This document shows positions 46,884-55,173 of a stretch of 64,000 nucleotides of DNA, in pieces; position 1 is the stretch's first letter, and each line of letters starts with the position of its first letter. Source of the stretch: Thermoanaerobacterium xylanolyticum LX-11 (GTDB taxonomy: Bacteria > Bacillota > Thermoanaerobacteria > Thermoanaerobacterales > Thermoanaerobacteraceae); the NCBI RefSeq assembly GCF_000189775.2, contig NC_015555.1, positions 1,561,001 through 1,625,000 on the forward strand. The letters run 5' to 3'. A program made the position numbers and the translations under genes. Under the pieces are notes generated by a model. That model saw only the letters and a list, made by a program, of their open reading frames with translations, was not told the DNA's origin and did no database searches.

Positions 46884-47888
46884 CGCTTTAGGAGGGCAAT
46901 TGGTTACACATATTCCACAGCTTTTACATGCATCATGATCAAAGACTGGATATGGTTTAACATGTCTATCTAAATATCTAACCAAAAATTTTGGAATCTT
47001 TTCAGTCACGCTAAAACCTCTTAATGTAGGTATATCAAAATCATCTATTTTTATATCTTCTATATTCATACCTGCGATTTTTATATCTTCCATATGACCC
47101 AAACCACGTCTTTGAGCCATAAAAACTGTTGGCACATCTTGATGCTTCAAACCGATAATTGACGTAGCTACTGTATCAAGGGCAAAAACATCATCCGATG
47201 AAATAATTAATCCAACTTTTTTTGGACGTCCAGCAGACGGACCATTTCCTTCCATTGCAACTACAGCATCCATTATCGTCAATACTGGCTTTAAAATTGT
47301 ATTTATGTCGATCAACATATCTGCAAAGTCTTTCACATCCGGCATTGAAAGGTGATAACCAGCTTTTACAAGCCCTGGTATAGCACCAAACTGATTCTTT
47401 ACAGCTCCCGTATAAACTGTCAAACCATGTGTCTTCAATTTTGGCATTGACACAATAGCATCACATTCCATAAGTGCTTTCATGAATGTAGCTTGTTTGA
47501 TAATCTTTCCATCCGGTATTTTTACTTCTACTTCTTCTGTGTCATAATTTAATTCAGCACCAGTTCTTGCTGCAACATCTGCCATGCCTGTCGATTCATA
47601 AATCGACTTTAAAGCTCTATAAGAAAAAGGCCCTGCTGGACTATCACCTATGATAGGTATAGCTCCAATTGCTTTAATAGCATTTGCAACTGCTTCAACT
47701 ATTGAAGGATGTGTCGTTACAGCATCATCAGGTCTATTTTTCTTTAAAAGATTTGCCTTAAGAAAGACTCTCTGTCCTTTTTTTATGTATTTCTCAAGTC
47801 CACCAAGATTTTTAAAAGAATTTTCCAATGCAACCTTTACATCATTTTGGGAATAAGAAGAACAATTTTCAATAGATACGGTATACAA
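46752..47888 (-). CDS. DUF362 protein with C-terminal 2[4Fe-4S] ferredoxin domain
   Basis: About 378 aa. The DUF362 domain (residues ~25-290) has VFLKANLLKKNRPDDAVTTHPSIV, PIIGDSPAGPFSYRAL, VSMPKLKTHGLTVYTGAVKNQFG and a late SSDDVFALDTVATSIIG. The C-terminus has two 4Fe-4S motifs, CKSCGICVTNCPPKA and CIRCFCCQELCPHKA. Common in anaerobes, often called iron-sulfur cluster-binding protein; the reaction is unknown. TTG 47888 is chosen because AAAGGTGG lies eight bases upstream; the GTG at 47900 overlaps it. A YheO-like regulator lies upstream. Confidence 0.87.
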   Translation of the reverse strand: MYTVSIENCSSYSQNDVKVALENSFKNLGGLEKYIKKGQRVFLKANLLKKNRPDDAVTTHPSIVEAVANAIKAIGAIPIIGDSPAGPFSYRALKSIYESTGMADVAARTGAELNYDTEEVEVKIPDGKIIKQATFMKALMECDAIVSMPKLKTHGLTVYTGAVKNQFGAIPGLVKAGYHLSMPDVKDFADMLIDINTILKPVLTIMDAVVAMEGNGPSAGRPKKVGLIISSDDVFALDTVATSIIGLKHQDVPTVFMAQRRGLGHMEDIKIAGMNIEDIKIDDFDIPTLRGFSVTEKIPKFLVRYLDRHVKPYPVFDHDACKSCGICVTNCPPKALKMVESKPIVDLKACIRCFCCQELCPHKAVSIKKPSIAKLFYR

Positions 47889-47932
47889 GATATACGCCAC
47901 CTTTAAAAATATATTTTAGACCAAAATATTAA

Positions 47933-47957
47933 AGGAATGCAGCTTATGCACATTCCT
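47933..47957 (-). terminator. terminator after the YheO-like regulator
   Basis: AGGAATG(TGCA)...(TGCA)CATTCCT stem followed by TTAATATTTT on the minus strand. Confidence 0.7.
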
Positions 47958-47967
47958 ATAATCAATT

Positions 47968-48624
47968 TTAATATTTGCCAAGGTCATCCCCTACTCTTAT
48001 TTCATCAAGGTAATTGTATATGGTATATCTGGATACGCACAGTATTTTTGCAACATAGTCTATCGCACCTCTTATTAAGAAAGTGCCTTTAGCATCTAAC
48101 ATTTTCACCATATTGACTTTTTCCTCTTTAGACATAAAGTTGACAGGTTTCCCGTAATTCTCTATTGTAGTGTTTACAATGTTCTCTAAAACTTCGTTTA
48201 CGCTTCCTCCATAAGGCTCAGCAGGAGCTTCTTCCCCATCGCTTATCTCACAGAGATCTTCTAACGTGTTCTTAACCATTATATATTCTGAAATGTCAAT
48301 ATTTATGCACAAACATCCTATCGGTCTTCCAGCATCATCTTTAATGTATACAATGGTAGATTTTAGAATCTTTCCATCTCTTCCTTTAGTTTTGAAATTG
48401 ACTTCGTTGTCAGTTTTATTTGCCTTAAGCGATTTTAGAATAGCTTCTGGTATAGGGTTTCCAATCTCTCTGCCTGTAATATGTCCATTTCCAACAGCAA
48501 TTGCAGAACTTTGCAAATTTGAAAAATCATAAAGAACGACTTCACAATTCTTGCCAAACGTTTTGGCGATGCTATCTACAACTGGTATAAAATTTTTTAA
48601 TAGTGGATGTACTTTTGTAGGCAC
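47968..48624 (-). CDS. PAS-domain helix-turn-helix regulator, YheO/DauR family
   Basis: 218 aa. The N-terminal PAS-like YheO domain starts LLKNFIPVVDSIAKTFGKNCEVVLYDF and contains GHITGREIGNPIPEAIL and STIVYIKDDAGRPIGCLCINIDIS. The C-terminal helix-turn-helix (residues ~165-210) is AIDYVAKILCVSRYTIYNYLDEI. Family members regulate D-amino-acid or other catabolic genes; the signal here is unknown. The start is GTG 48624 after GGGGGG. Its terminator separates it from the DUF362 gene, which has its own leader. Confidence 0.85.
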   Translation of the reverse strand: MPTKVHPLLKNFIPVVDSIAKTFGKNCEVVLYDFSNLQSSAIAVGNGHITGREIGNPIPEAILKSLKANKTDNEVNFKTKGRDGKILKSTIVYIKDDAGRPIGCLCINIDISEYIMVKNTLEDLCEISDGEEAPAEPYGGSVNEVLENIVNTTIENYGKPVNFMSKEEKVNMVKMLDAKGTFLIRGAIDYVAKILCVSRYTIYNYLDEIRVGDDLGKY

Positions 48625-48699
48625 TTATATCCCCCCTAAAACTTCAAATATAAATTAAACTAATTTAAAGATTAAATAATTTATTGAATACAAGATTAC

Positions 48700-48740
48700 A
48701 AAAAAACCTCCCTGCCTTCTCTGCAGGCCACGGAGGTTTA
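48700..48740 (-). terminator. terminator of the nadD-yqeK-rsfS unit
   Basis: AAACCTCC...GGAGGTTT outer arms with inner CTGC/GCAG, followed by a seven-T run on the minus strand. Confidence 0.9.
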
Positions 48741-48756
48741 TATTAAATTCATTATA

Positions 48757-49119
48757 CTAATCTGATAAAGCATTGTCAAGAGCTATTTCTTTGGCATCAC
48801 CCCAAAGCCTTTCCAACGAGTAAAAGCTTCTTTCATCTTTAGTAAAAATATGAACTACAATACTGCCGTAATCCATCAATATCCACGTAGCCGAATTGTA
48901 ACCTTCTATGTGATTTACATATACGCCATCTTCAGCAAGCTTTTCTGAAATTTCATCACATAGAGATTTTACATGAGTTGTAGACGTGCCACTGGCAATC
49001 ACAAAATAATCGGCAACCGTAGTAAGCTCTCCTACATATAGTCCTTTAATATCAAGTGCTTTTTTATCATCAAGTATCTTTAAAATTTTTAATGTTATAT
49101 CAGTGCTCTTCTTATCCAA
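48757..49119 (-). CDS. rsfS: ribosome silencing factor RsfS
   Basis: Binds L14 on the 50S subunit and blocks subunit joining in starvation. Features LKILKILDDKKALDIKGLYV, TVADYFVIASGTSTTHVKSL, NHIEGYNSATWILMDYGSIVVHIF (about 70-95) and RSFYSLERLWGDA. 120 aa. TTG 49119 is the start: GGAGG lies seven bases upstream. Downstream of yqeK, as is usual. Confidence 0.95.
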   Translation of the reverse strand: MDKKSTDITLKILKILDDKKALDIKGLYVGELTTVADYFVIASGTSTTHVKSLCDEISEKLAEDGVYVNHIEGYNSATWILMDYGSIVVHIFTKDERSFYSLERLWGDAKEIALDNALSD

Positions 49120-49146
49120 TGTTGTACCTCCAAACATAAAATTTTA

Positions 49147-49719
49147 TCAAATATATTTTGTCTTTATTATCATATCGTTGCGAGCAATTACTGTTTTCTG
49201 ATATAAAAGCTGTCCTTTATCGATCACATATTTTATTGTTTCGTCTAATGCCATGATCACTGCTTCATCAAGGTTTTTATATGCCGCCTCTCTCAAGTCT
49301 TCTACTCCATCAAAATTTCTGTTTGGCTCTATATAATCAGCTAAAAATATTATCTTATCCAAAAGCGTCATATCTCTATCTCCGGTAGTATGAAGCATTA
49401 TGGCACGTTTTATTTCATCGTCATGTATGCCAAAGTAGTCTTCTATCATATATCCTCCAACAGGTCCGTGAAGCAAATATGGCGATTTTTCTAAGATATC
49501 ATCTATTTGAATTCCGTACTTATTTGCTAAGGCAACAAGCTCGTCTTCTCTAAGGTTTTTTGCGCAGTCATGAAGTAATCCGGCAATTTTTGCCTTTTCA
49601 ACATCTGCACCGTATCTTACAGCCAATTTTTCAGACGTCTCCATAACACCTAATGAATGATTAAATCTCTCACCACTTAATAATTTTTTCAATTTATCAG
49701 CAAAAAATTCAAAGTCCAC
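49147..49719 (-). CDS. yqeK: HD-domain Ap4A hydrolase YqeK
   Basis: Symmetrical bis(5'-nucleosyl)-tetraphosphatase family. HD metal ligands: RFNHSLGVMETSEKLA, LLHDCAKNLRED, HGPVGGYMIE, MLHTTGDRDM and FLADYIEPNRNFDGV. 190 aa. GTG 49719 is used because GAGAGG lies eight bases upstream; the frame extends to 49755 into nadD. Together with nadD upstream and rsfS downstream it forms the common nadD-yqeK-rsfS operon. Confidence 0.92.
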   Translation of the reverse strand: MDFEFFADKLKKLLSGERFNHSLGVMETSEKLAVRYGADVEKAKIAGLLHDCAKNLREDELVALANKYGIQIDDILEKSPYLLHGPVGGYMIEDYFGIHDDEIKRAIMLHTTGDRDMTLLDKIIFLADYIEPNRNFDGVEDLREAAYKNLDEAVIMALDETIKYVIDKGQLLYQKTVIARNDMIIKTKYI

Positions 49720-49723
49720 AATA

Positions 49724-50347
49724 TCAACCTCTCTTATAAAGTCCAGCTTTTTCAATGTATCTTTCTACAGACTCTGGCAACAAATACTTGATTGGTCTGC
49801 CTTCAAATACCCTATTGCGTATGTCTGTGGATGATATGGCTAATGACGGCACAGTTACCTGAAATATTTCTTTATCGTATATTCTCCTGATATATTCGAT
49901 CTTTTCGCTTATGCTATCACCTGCATAACCTGGCCTTGTGGCAGCAACAAAATTGCACATCTTTAAAAGCTCTTCGGCGTTTTTCCATGTTAAAATCTCT
50001 AGTATAGCATCAGCACCTGTTATGAAAAATATCTGTGTTTCTTCTCCGTATATATTTTTAAATTCTTTTAGCGTATCAATAGTATATGTGTATCCTTCCC
50101 TATCTATCTCAATAGCAGATACTTCAAAATATGGATTTGTAACGGTAGCAAGAATCGTCATCAAATACCTTATTTTTTTATCAGTAATGTTTCTCTTGAC
50201 TTTATGTGGCGGATTGCCTGACGGGACAAATATAACTTTGTCCAAATTAAATTGATCTCTGACAGCCTCCGCTGTAACAAGGTGGCCGAAATGTATTGGA
50301 TCAAAAGTACCACCCATAATGCCAATCCTTTGTAATTTATTAGTCAT
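49724..50347 (-). CDS. nadD: nicotinate-nucleotide adenylyltransferase
   Basis: Adenylates NaMN to deamido-NAD. The nucleotidyltransferase motif is [13 protein letters not shown], with [25 protein letters not shown], and the C-terminal [15 protein letters not shown] (ISSTxIR). 207 aa. ATG 50347 with GGAGG upstream. About 97 bases downstream of obgE. Confidence 0.96.
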   Translation of the reverse strand: MTNKLQRIGIMGGTFDPIHFGHLVTAEAVRDQFNLDKVIFVPSGNPPHKVKRNITDKKIRYLMTILATVTNPYFEVSAIEIDREGYTYTIDTLKEFKNIYGEETQIFFITGADAILEILTWKNAEELLKMCNFVAATRPGYAGDSISEKIEYIRRIYDKEIFQVTVPSLAISSTDIRNRVFEGRPIKYLLPESVERYIEKAGLYKRG

Positions 50348-50443
50348 CTAAATATCCTCCACTTGAAATTCAAAAACAATTTTCATACGTAAATTATACA
50401 ATAATAAACTTTTAGAGACAATATTGGATAAACAGCATATCTT

Positions 50444-51715
50444 TTATTCATAATACTCGAATTCAAAATCCCTAACATTTATCGCATCTCCATCTTTAAA
50501 TCCTTTTTCTTTAAGCATATCTATCACACCTGACTTTTTTAATATCATTTCAAAATATCTAAGTGAATTTTCATCTTGAAGATTTACTCTTTTCAACAAT
50601 CTATCTATTTTCGTTCCACTTAAATAGTAAACGCCATCTTTTATTTCAATTTCAACAGTTTCATCTTCCTTTGGCATATTGTAGATAATGACGTCTTCTG
50701 TATTTTCCTCAACATCTACCTTAAACTTGTCAAGCATCTCTATCGTCTTATCAAGAAGTCCGTCAATACCATCACCTGTCATAGCAGATATTTTAAAGAC
50801 ATCATATCCAAGATTTTTCATCTTTGCAATGAGATCATCTAAATTAATCGATGACGGATCAACTGCATCTATTTTATTTAAAACAGCAATTTGCGGAATT
50901 TCTTTTAATCTGTCACTGTACAAATACATTTCATCATTTATTTTCTTAAAATCGTCTATAGGATCCGACATCGGATCTGATACATCCACAATGTGCAATA
51001 TCAACTTTGTCCTCTCAATATGCTTTAAAAAGTCATATCCAAGACCTTCACCTTTATGGGCGCCTTCAATAAGTCCTGGTATATCAGCCATGACAAAAGA
51101 CTTTCCTTTATGGTATACGACACCTAAATTGGGATATAAGGTTGTAAATGGGTAATTTGCTATTTTAGGCCTTGCATTTGTACATGACGCAAGCAATGTT
51201 GACTTACCAGCATTAGGAAATCCAACAAGACCTACATCTGCTAATAACTTTAGCTCTAATCTCACATAAAGCTCTTTGCCTTCCTCGCCGCTTTCTGCAA
51301 ATCTTGGAGTTTTTAAAGTAGCTGAAGCAAATTTTGCATTTCCTCTTCCGCCTCTGCCACCCCTCAAAACTATAGCTTTTTGCCCAGGTTTTGCAAGATC
51401 TGCTATCAACTCATTGGTGTCATCCCTTATTATTTGAGTTCCAGCAGGAACTTTAATAATAAGATCATCACCATCTTTGCCGTATTTGTTATTTCCGCTG
51501 CCATTTTCACCACTTTCTGCAACGTACTTTCTTTTGTATTTAAAGTCCATCAAAGTAGAAATATTAGGATCGGTAATAAATATCACATCACCGCCTTTTC
51601 CTCCATCACCACCGTCAGGACCACCATACGCTACGTATTTTTCTCTCCTAAATGATATAACACCATTTCCACCATTTCCCGACTTTATATAAATTTTCGC
51701 ACTGTCTATAAACAC
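50444..51715 (-). CDS. obgE: GTPase Obg (CgtA)
   Basis: Essential ribosome-assembly GTPase linked to stress and sporulation. The glycine-rich Obg fold (GGNGVISFRREKYVAYGGPDGGDGG...) is followed by G1 GFPNAGKST, G2 region ANYPFTTLYPNLG, G3 DIPGLIEGA, G4 NKIDAVD, and a C-terminal OCT domain. About 423 aa. I start at GTG 51715 (V-FIDSAKIYIKSG), the usual N-terminus, with GGGTGAT upstream; GTG 51727 is the alternative. The Spo0B-like gene precedes it, as in Bacillus. Confidence 0.96.
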   Translation of the reverse strand: MFIDSAKIYIKSGNGGNGVISFRREKYVAYGGPDGGDGGKGGDVIFITDPNISTLMDFKYKRKYVAESGENGSGNNKYGKDGDDLIIKVPAGTQIIRDDTNELIADLAKPGQKAIVLRGGRGGRGNAKFASATLKTPRFAESGEEGKELYVRLELKLLADVGLVGFPNAGKSTLLASCTNARPKIANYPFTTLYPNLGVVYHKGKSFVMADIPGLIEGAHKGEGLGYDFLKHIERTKLILHIVDVSDPMSDPIDDFKKINDEMYLYSDRLKEIPQIAVLNKIDAVDPSSINLDDLIAKMKNLGYDVFKISAMTGDGIDGLLDKTIEMLDKFKVDVEENTEDVIIYNMPKEDETVEIEIKDGVYYLSGTKIDRLLKRVNLQDENSLRYFEMILKKSGVIDMLKEKGFKDGDAINVRDFEFEYYE

Positions 51716-51734
51716 ATCATCACCCACTTTAAAT

Positions 51735-51962
51735 TTATTTCTCTTCTATCTTATTTTTAATAAAATTCATGATACTATCCATATCGCTATTAAATACATT
51801 GCGCTCATTGTTGCACTCATCAATGATTTTTTGAATGTAGTCATAAATCTTATCAGACTTACCAAGCTGTGCATATCCTAGCAAAACTTGCAGGTCATTT
51901 ATGTACTCATGCCTTTTTAAATTTATGTATTTTATCAACAATTCATCTTCACATTTAGACAC
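51735..51962 (-). CDS. minimal Spo0B-like protein (Spo0B alpha domain only)
   Basis: About 75 aa. The helical hairpin with LKRHEYINDLQVLLGYAQLGKSDKIYDYIQKII matches the Spo0B/SpoOB-type four-helix dimerisation domain, in which the His (here His18) is the phosphotransfer residue. The C-terminal ATPase-like domain of Bacillus Spo0B is absent and no gene remnant follows. Synteny is exactly that of Bacillus spo0B, between rpmA and obg. Start GTG 51962 (AAGGAG nine bases upstream) or TTG 51965. Whether it carries phosphate is unknown. Confidence 0.8.
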   Translation of the reverse strand: MSKCEDELLIKYINLKRHEYINDLQVLLGYAQLGKSDKIYDYIQKIIDECNNERNVFNSDMDSIMNFIKNKIEEK

Positions 51963-52041
51963 CAATATCAGCTCCTTAAGCTAAATATTCGATTTACCTA
52001 TATTATACCATACATTCCATTATAAAAAAGAAAATCCCGGC

Positions 52042-52329
52042 TTATGCCAGGACTTCTTTCCTTTTCTCATATACGCTTACCTGTTTTTTGTCTTTGCCTT
52101 TTCTCTCAAATGTTACATATCCGTCAATTAATGCAAACAGAGTGTCATCTTTTCCTCTGCCCACATTAGCACCTGGATGAATCTTTGTACCTCTTTGCCT
52201 TACAAGAATGTTTCCTGCTAAGACAAACTGTCCATCAGCTCTTTTTACGCCAAGCCTTTTTGCCTCGCTATCACGTCCATTACGGGTACTTCCCATACCT
52301 TTTTTATGAGCAAATAATTGCAGTTTCAT
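52042..52329 (-). CDS. rpmA: 50S ribosomal protein L27 with cleavable N-terminal extension
   Basis: 95 aa. The mature part starts [20 protein letters not shown], followed by [25 protein letters not shown] (about 44-68). The N-terminal MKLQLFA extension is the Firmicutes form removed by the Prp protease, which exposes residues that reach the peptidyl-transferase centre. prp (ysxB) overlaps directly upstream (4 bases), as expected. Confidence 0.97.
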   Translation of the reverse strand: MKLQLFAHKKGMGSTRNGRDSEAKRLGVKRADGQFVLAGNILVRQRGTKIHPGANVGRGKDDTLFALIDGYVTFERKGKDKKQVSVYEKRKEVLA

Positions 52330-52661
52330 CCATCACACCTCCTATCAAAGACCTTTACATACGCTGGATAGTCCTTTTCAATGTCTTTAAGCCCCAGCAC
52401 CATCGTATCTACAATAGCACAAGACTTTATGGCATCTTCACCAACACCGTAATTTTCTATTTCAACATACATATAGCCATCTCTTACTTTCTTCTTTAAA
52501 GAAGTTGTGTCAATTGATTCCAATCCAAGGACAGCCGTCTGTGCCACTGCCGTAACACCGGCACATACTATATCCCTATCATAGACATCATAACCAGCAT
52601 GTCCTTTAATTTCAAATTTTTTTACTTTATCATCATTTCTATATATGCTGACTTTAATCAT
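52326..52661 (-). CDS. prp: L27-processing cysteine protease Prp (YsxB)
   Basis: 111 aa. Catalytic pair visible as [23 protein letters not shown], with His22 and Cys34 (spacing 12). Cleaves the N-terminal extension of L27 before assembly into the ribosome, shown for Staphylococcus aureus Prp. Sits between rplU and rpmA with 2-base and 4-base junctions. Confidence 0.93.
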   Translation of the reverse strand: MIKVSIYRNDDKVKKFEIKGHAGYDVYDRDIVCAGVTAVAQTAVLGLESIDTTSLKKKVRDGYMYVEIENYGVGEDAIKSCAIVDTMVLGLKDIEKDYPAYVKVFDRRCDG

Positions 52662-52663
52662 TT

Positions 52664-52975
52664 TTACATGATCTTCTCAATCTGAACTTTTGTATATGGT
52701 TGACGATGACCATGTTTCTTTCTTTCATTCTTCTTCGGCTTGTACTTAAAGACGATAATCTTCTTACCTTTACCATGTTCAAGAACTTTCGCTTCTACTT
52801 TAACATCTTTAACGTATGGCTTCCCAAAATCAACAGTTCCATCATCTTTTGCTACAGCCAATACCTTATCAAAGGAATATACGCTGCCAGCTTCACAATC
52901 AAGCTTCTCAATATTGAGTATATCGCCTTCTTGAACCCTGTACTGTTTGCCACCAGTCTCTATAATTGCGTACAT
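52664..52975 (-). CDS. rplU: 50S ribosomal protein L21
   Basis: 103 aa: [18 protein letters not shown] at the N-terminus, [36 protein letters not shown] at the C-terminus (positions about 65-100), diagnostic of L21. The L21 leader RNA precedes it. First gene of rplU-prp-rpmA-(spo0B-like)-obgE. Confidence 0.98.
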   Translation of the reverse strand: MYAIIETGGKQYRVQEGDILNIEKLDCEAGSVYSFDKVLAVAKDDGTVDFGKPYVKDVKVEAKVLEHGKGKKIIVFKYKPKKNERKKHGHRQPYTKVQIEKIM

Positions 52976-52984
52976 TAGGGCACC

Positions 52985-53057
52985 TCCTCTTTACCAGTCT
53001 CGCCGGAAACCAAGGTACTTCAATGAAGTATTTAAACCCGTTCCGAGCGGCTACAAA
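52985..53057 (-). promoter_or_regulatory. L21 leader RNA
   Basis: On the minus strand CCGCTCGGAACGGGTTTAAA, TACTTCATTGAAGTA (a hairpin), CCTTGGTTTCCGGCGAGACTGG, then AGGAGGTGCC. These are the conserved parts of the Firmicutes L21 leader (Rfam L21_leader), a presumed autoregulatory binding site for L21. Confidence 0.88.
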
Positions 53058-53061
53058 GTGT

Positions 53062-53090
53062 ATTCTAACATAACAATATGAAAATGTCAA
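53062..53090 (-). promoter_or_regulatory. promoter of the rplU operon
   Basis: TTGACA (53090-53085), 17-base spacer, TAGAAT (53067-53062), directly after the rng stop and before the L21 leader. Confidence 0.8.
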
Positions 53091-54512
53091 TTACAACTGA
53101 TAATCTACGTAAAATTCATCAGTATCAAGTTTGTTATTGCAGATGGTGCTTATATCTACACCGTATTTTTCCATGTACTTTTCTATTATATTGCTTTTCT
53201 CGATTATGCTTTGTACTCTGCGATTTGAAGTTATAGTTATTTTTTTAGCATTTGTATTTCTTAAGATTCTCTCTATAGAGCGATTTATTCTAAGTTGCAT
53301 CATATCGCTTGACACGATACACCCTGTGCCTTTACAGCAATCACACTTCTCTTGCAAATATTCGCTTACGTTTGACCTGACTCTCTTTCTCGTCATCTCT
53401 ACTAATCCTAAATGTGTAAAGCCAAGTACGCTGCACTTTGATCTATCGCTTTTTAAAGATTCTTCAAAAACTCTTAGAAGCTTCTGGCGGTCATTATCAC
53501 TATCCATATCGATAAAATCTACAACAATGATGCCACCAATATCCCTTAGTCTCAATTGCAATGCAATTTCCTTCGCAGCCTCTATGTTCGTTTTTAAAAT
53601 TGTTTCATGAAGTGAAGACTTACCTGTGTATTTACCAGTATTCACATCTATAACAGTCAAAGCCTCTGTCTCATCGATAATTATGAAGCCACCGCTTTTA
53701 AGCCAAACTTTTTTGCTTAACAGTCTTTCCACTTGTTTTTCAATCCCATATAGACCTACTAAGTCTCCATCCTCATATTTTACTGAAATATTTAGGCCTT
53801 CCTTTTTTATATAATCAAAAATCTTTTTGTATTCTGTTATATCATTTACCACTATTTCATCCACTATCAATGACGACAAATCCCTTATGTACTTAACGAT
53901 AAAATTTTCTTCCTCGTAAATTAACTCAGGTGAATCAGCAAATTTACATTTATTTAATATATCTTCATACAATTTACACAAATCAACTATATCTTTTTCA
54001 AATTCTTCTTCTCCGACATATTGTGCCGCCGTTCTGATTATTATGCCTACATTATCCGGTTTTACTCTTTTAGCGATATTTATTAGCTCCATTCGCTTTT
54101 TTTCATCTTCTATCCTGTGGGAAATTCCAACATGATCAGCATCAGGCATAAGCACCACATATTTTCCAGGCAGCGATATATTCGTCGTAACTCTCGGATT
54201 TTTAAGCCCTATAGAATCTTTTAAGACTTGAACAATTATATCTTGCCCAGGTTTCACATATTTAGTTATTGAGGGATTTGATTCCGAAATCCATTTAACA
54301 TCATTTACAAATAAATACGCATTTTTATCTATTCCTATGTCAATAAAGGCACTTTGCATACCCTTTATAGTATTTTTTACTTTTCCTTTGTAAATATTCC
54401 CAACTATGCTTCTTTTATCAGAATGCTCAACATGATATTCAATTAACAAGCCATCTTCCAAATATGCTACTTGATAAAATTTATCACTTATATCAAATAA
54501 AATTCTCTTCAA
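53091..54512 (-). CDS. rng: ribonuclease G/E family endoribonuclease
   Basis: About 473 aa. The S1 domain (IVGNIYKGKVKNTIKGMQSAFIDIG) is followed by RNase H-like and 5'-sensor parts; VTTNISLPGKYVVLMP and IIRTAA belong to these. Catalytic Mg2+ Asp residues lie in IDETEALTVIDVNTGKYTG and GGIIVVDFIDM. The Zn-link CDCCKGTGC is present. Length is nearer RNase G than full RNase E. TTG 54512 follows GAGGTG at good spacing. It lies between the radical-SAM pair and rplU, a conserved clostridial position. Confidence 0.94.
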   Translation of the reverse strand: MKRILFDISDKFYQVAYLEDGLLIEYHVEHSDKRSIVGNIYKGKVKNTIKGMQSAFIDIGIDKNAYLFVNDVKWISESNPSITKYVKPGQDIIVQVLKDSIGLKNPRVTTNISLPGKYVVLMPDADHVGISHRIEDEKKRMELINIAKRVKPDNVGIIIRTAAQYVGEEEFEKDIVDLCKLYEDILNKCKFADSPELIYEEENFIVKYIRDLSSLIVDEIVVNDITEYKKIFDYIKKEGLNISVKYEDGDLVGLYGIEKQVERLLSKKVWLKSGGFIIIDETEALTVIDVNTGKYTGKSSLHETILKTNIEAAKEIALQLRLRDIGGIIVVDFIDMDSDNDRQKLLRVFEESLKSDRSKCSVLGFTHLGLVEMTRKRVRSNVSEYLQEKCDCCKGTGCIVSSDMMQLRINRSIERILRNTNAKKITITSNRRVQSIIEKSNIIEKYMEKYGVDISTICNNKLDTDEFYVDYQL

Positions 54513-54522
54513 GCAAAACACC

Positions 54523-55173
54523 TCAATTTAAAATAAGGTTTCTTCTGTCTACAACGACTTTCTCCATATTAAAAACATGTCCTAAAAAATCATCAAGAGC
54601 TTTTACAACATATATAGGTCCTGGAGAACCTTCATAAATTTTTAGCTTCACGTACAGAGTGATTTTGCTGCCTTTTGCATCAAGCATTTTTAGATCCAAA
54701 ATATAATTTTTTAAGTCGATGACTTTGCTGCCACTTTTTGACTCCTTTTCTATAAATATCTCACTTCTACTCAAAAATCTTTTAATTTCATCAGGAAAAT
54801 TTATCACATGACTCATCAAATAAACATCTACAGTATATTCAGCTTCTTTCACTCTGTTTGACAACAAATCCTTATCATCGACAATATAGCAATCGATGAT
54901 CTCTAAGCCATCAGGCAATGTTCTATTTAAATCATCTTTAAATTTTTTAGGGTCAATTTCGCCTTCTACCACTACATCGAAATAGTCCCCGTGAGTTGTC
55001 GCACCCATGCTAAGTGCCGGCCCAAAAGATATCAATGGATGTGGATTGAACCCTTTTGACAGTGAAAATTTTACTTGTGCCCTTCTCATACCTCTTTCTA
55101 TAGTTCTCATAAGGTCTAAATGAGAAATGTACTTTAAATCCCCATCTTTTTTAAATTTAGCTCTAAGCTTCAA
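54523..55173 (-). CDS. TIGR03936-type (DUF2344) radical-SAM-associated protein
   Basis: About 216 aa: LKLRAKFKKDGDLKYISHLDLMRTIERGMRRAQVKFSLSKGFNPHP region (residues 1-45) and ISFGPALSMGATTHGDYFDV. Always paired with, or fused to, the TIGR03960 radical-SAM protein upstream. The function of this pair is not established. Start TTG 55173 with AAGGAG eight bases upstream, overlapping the end of its partner; ATG 55191 lies before that SD. Confidence 0.88.
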   Translation of the reverse strand: MKLRAKFKKDGDLKYISHLDLMRTIERGMRRAQVKFSLSKGFNPHPLISFGPALSMGATTHGDYFDVVVEGEIDPKKFKDDLNRTLPDGLEIIDCYIVDDKDLLSNRVKEAEYTVDVYLMSHVINFPDEIKRFLSRSEIFIEKESKSGSKVIDLKNYILDLKMLDAKGSKITLYVKLKIYEGSPGPIYVVKALDDFLGHVFNMEKVVVDRRNLILN

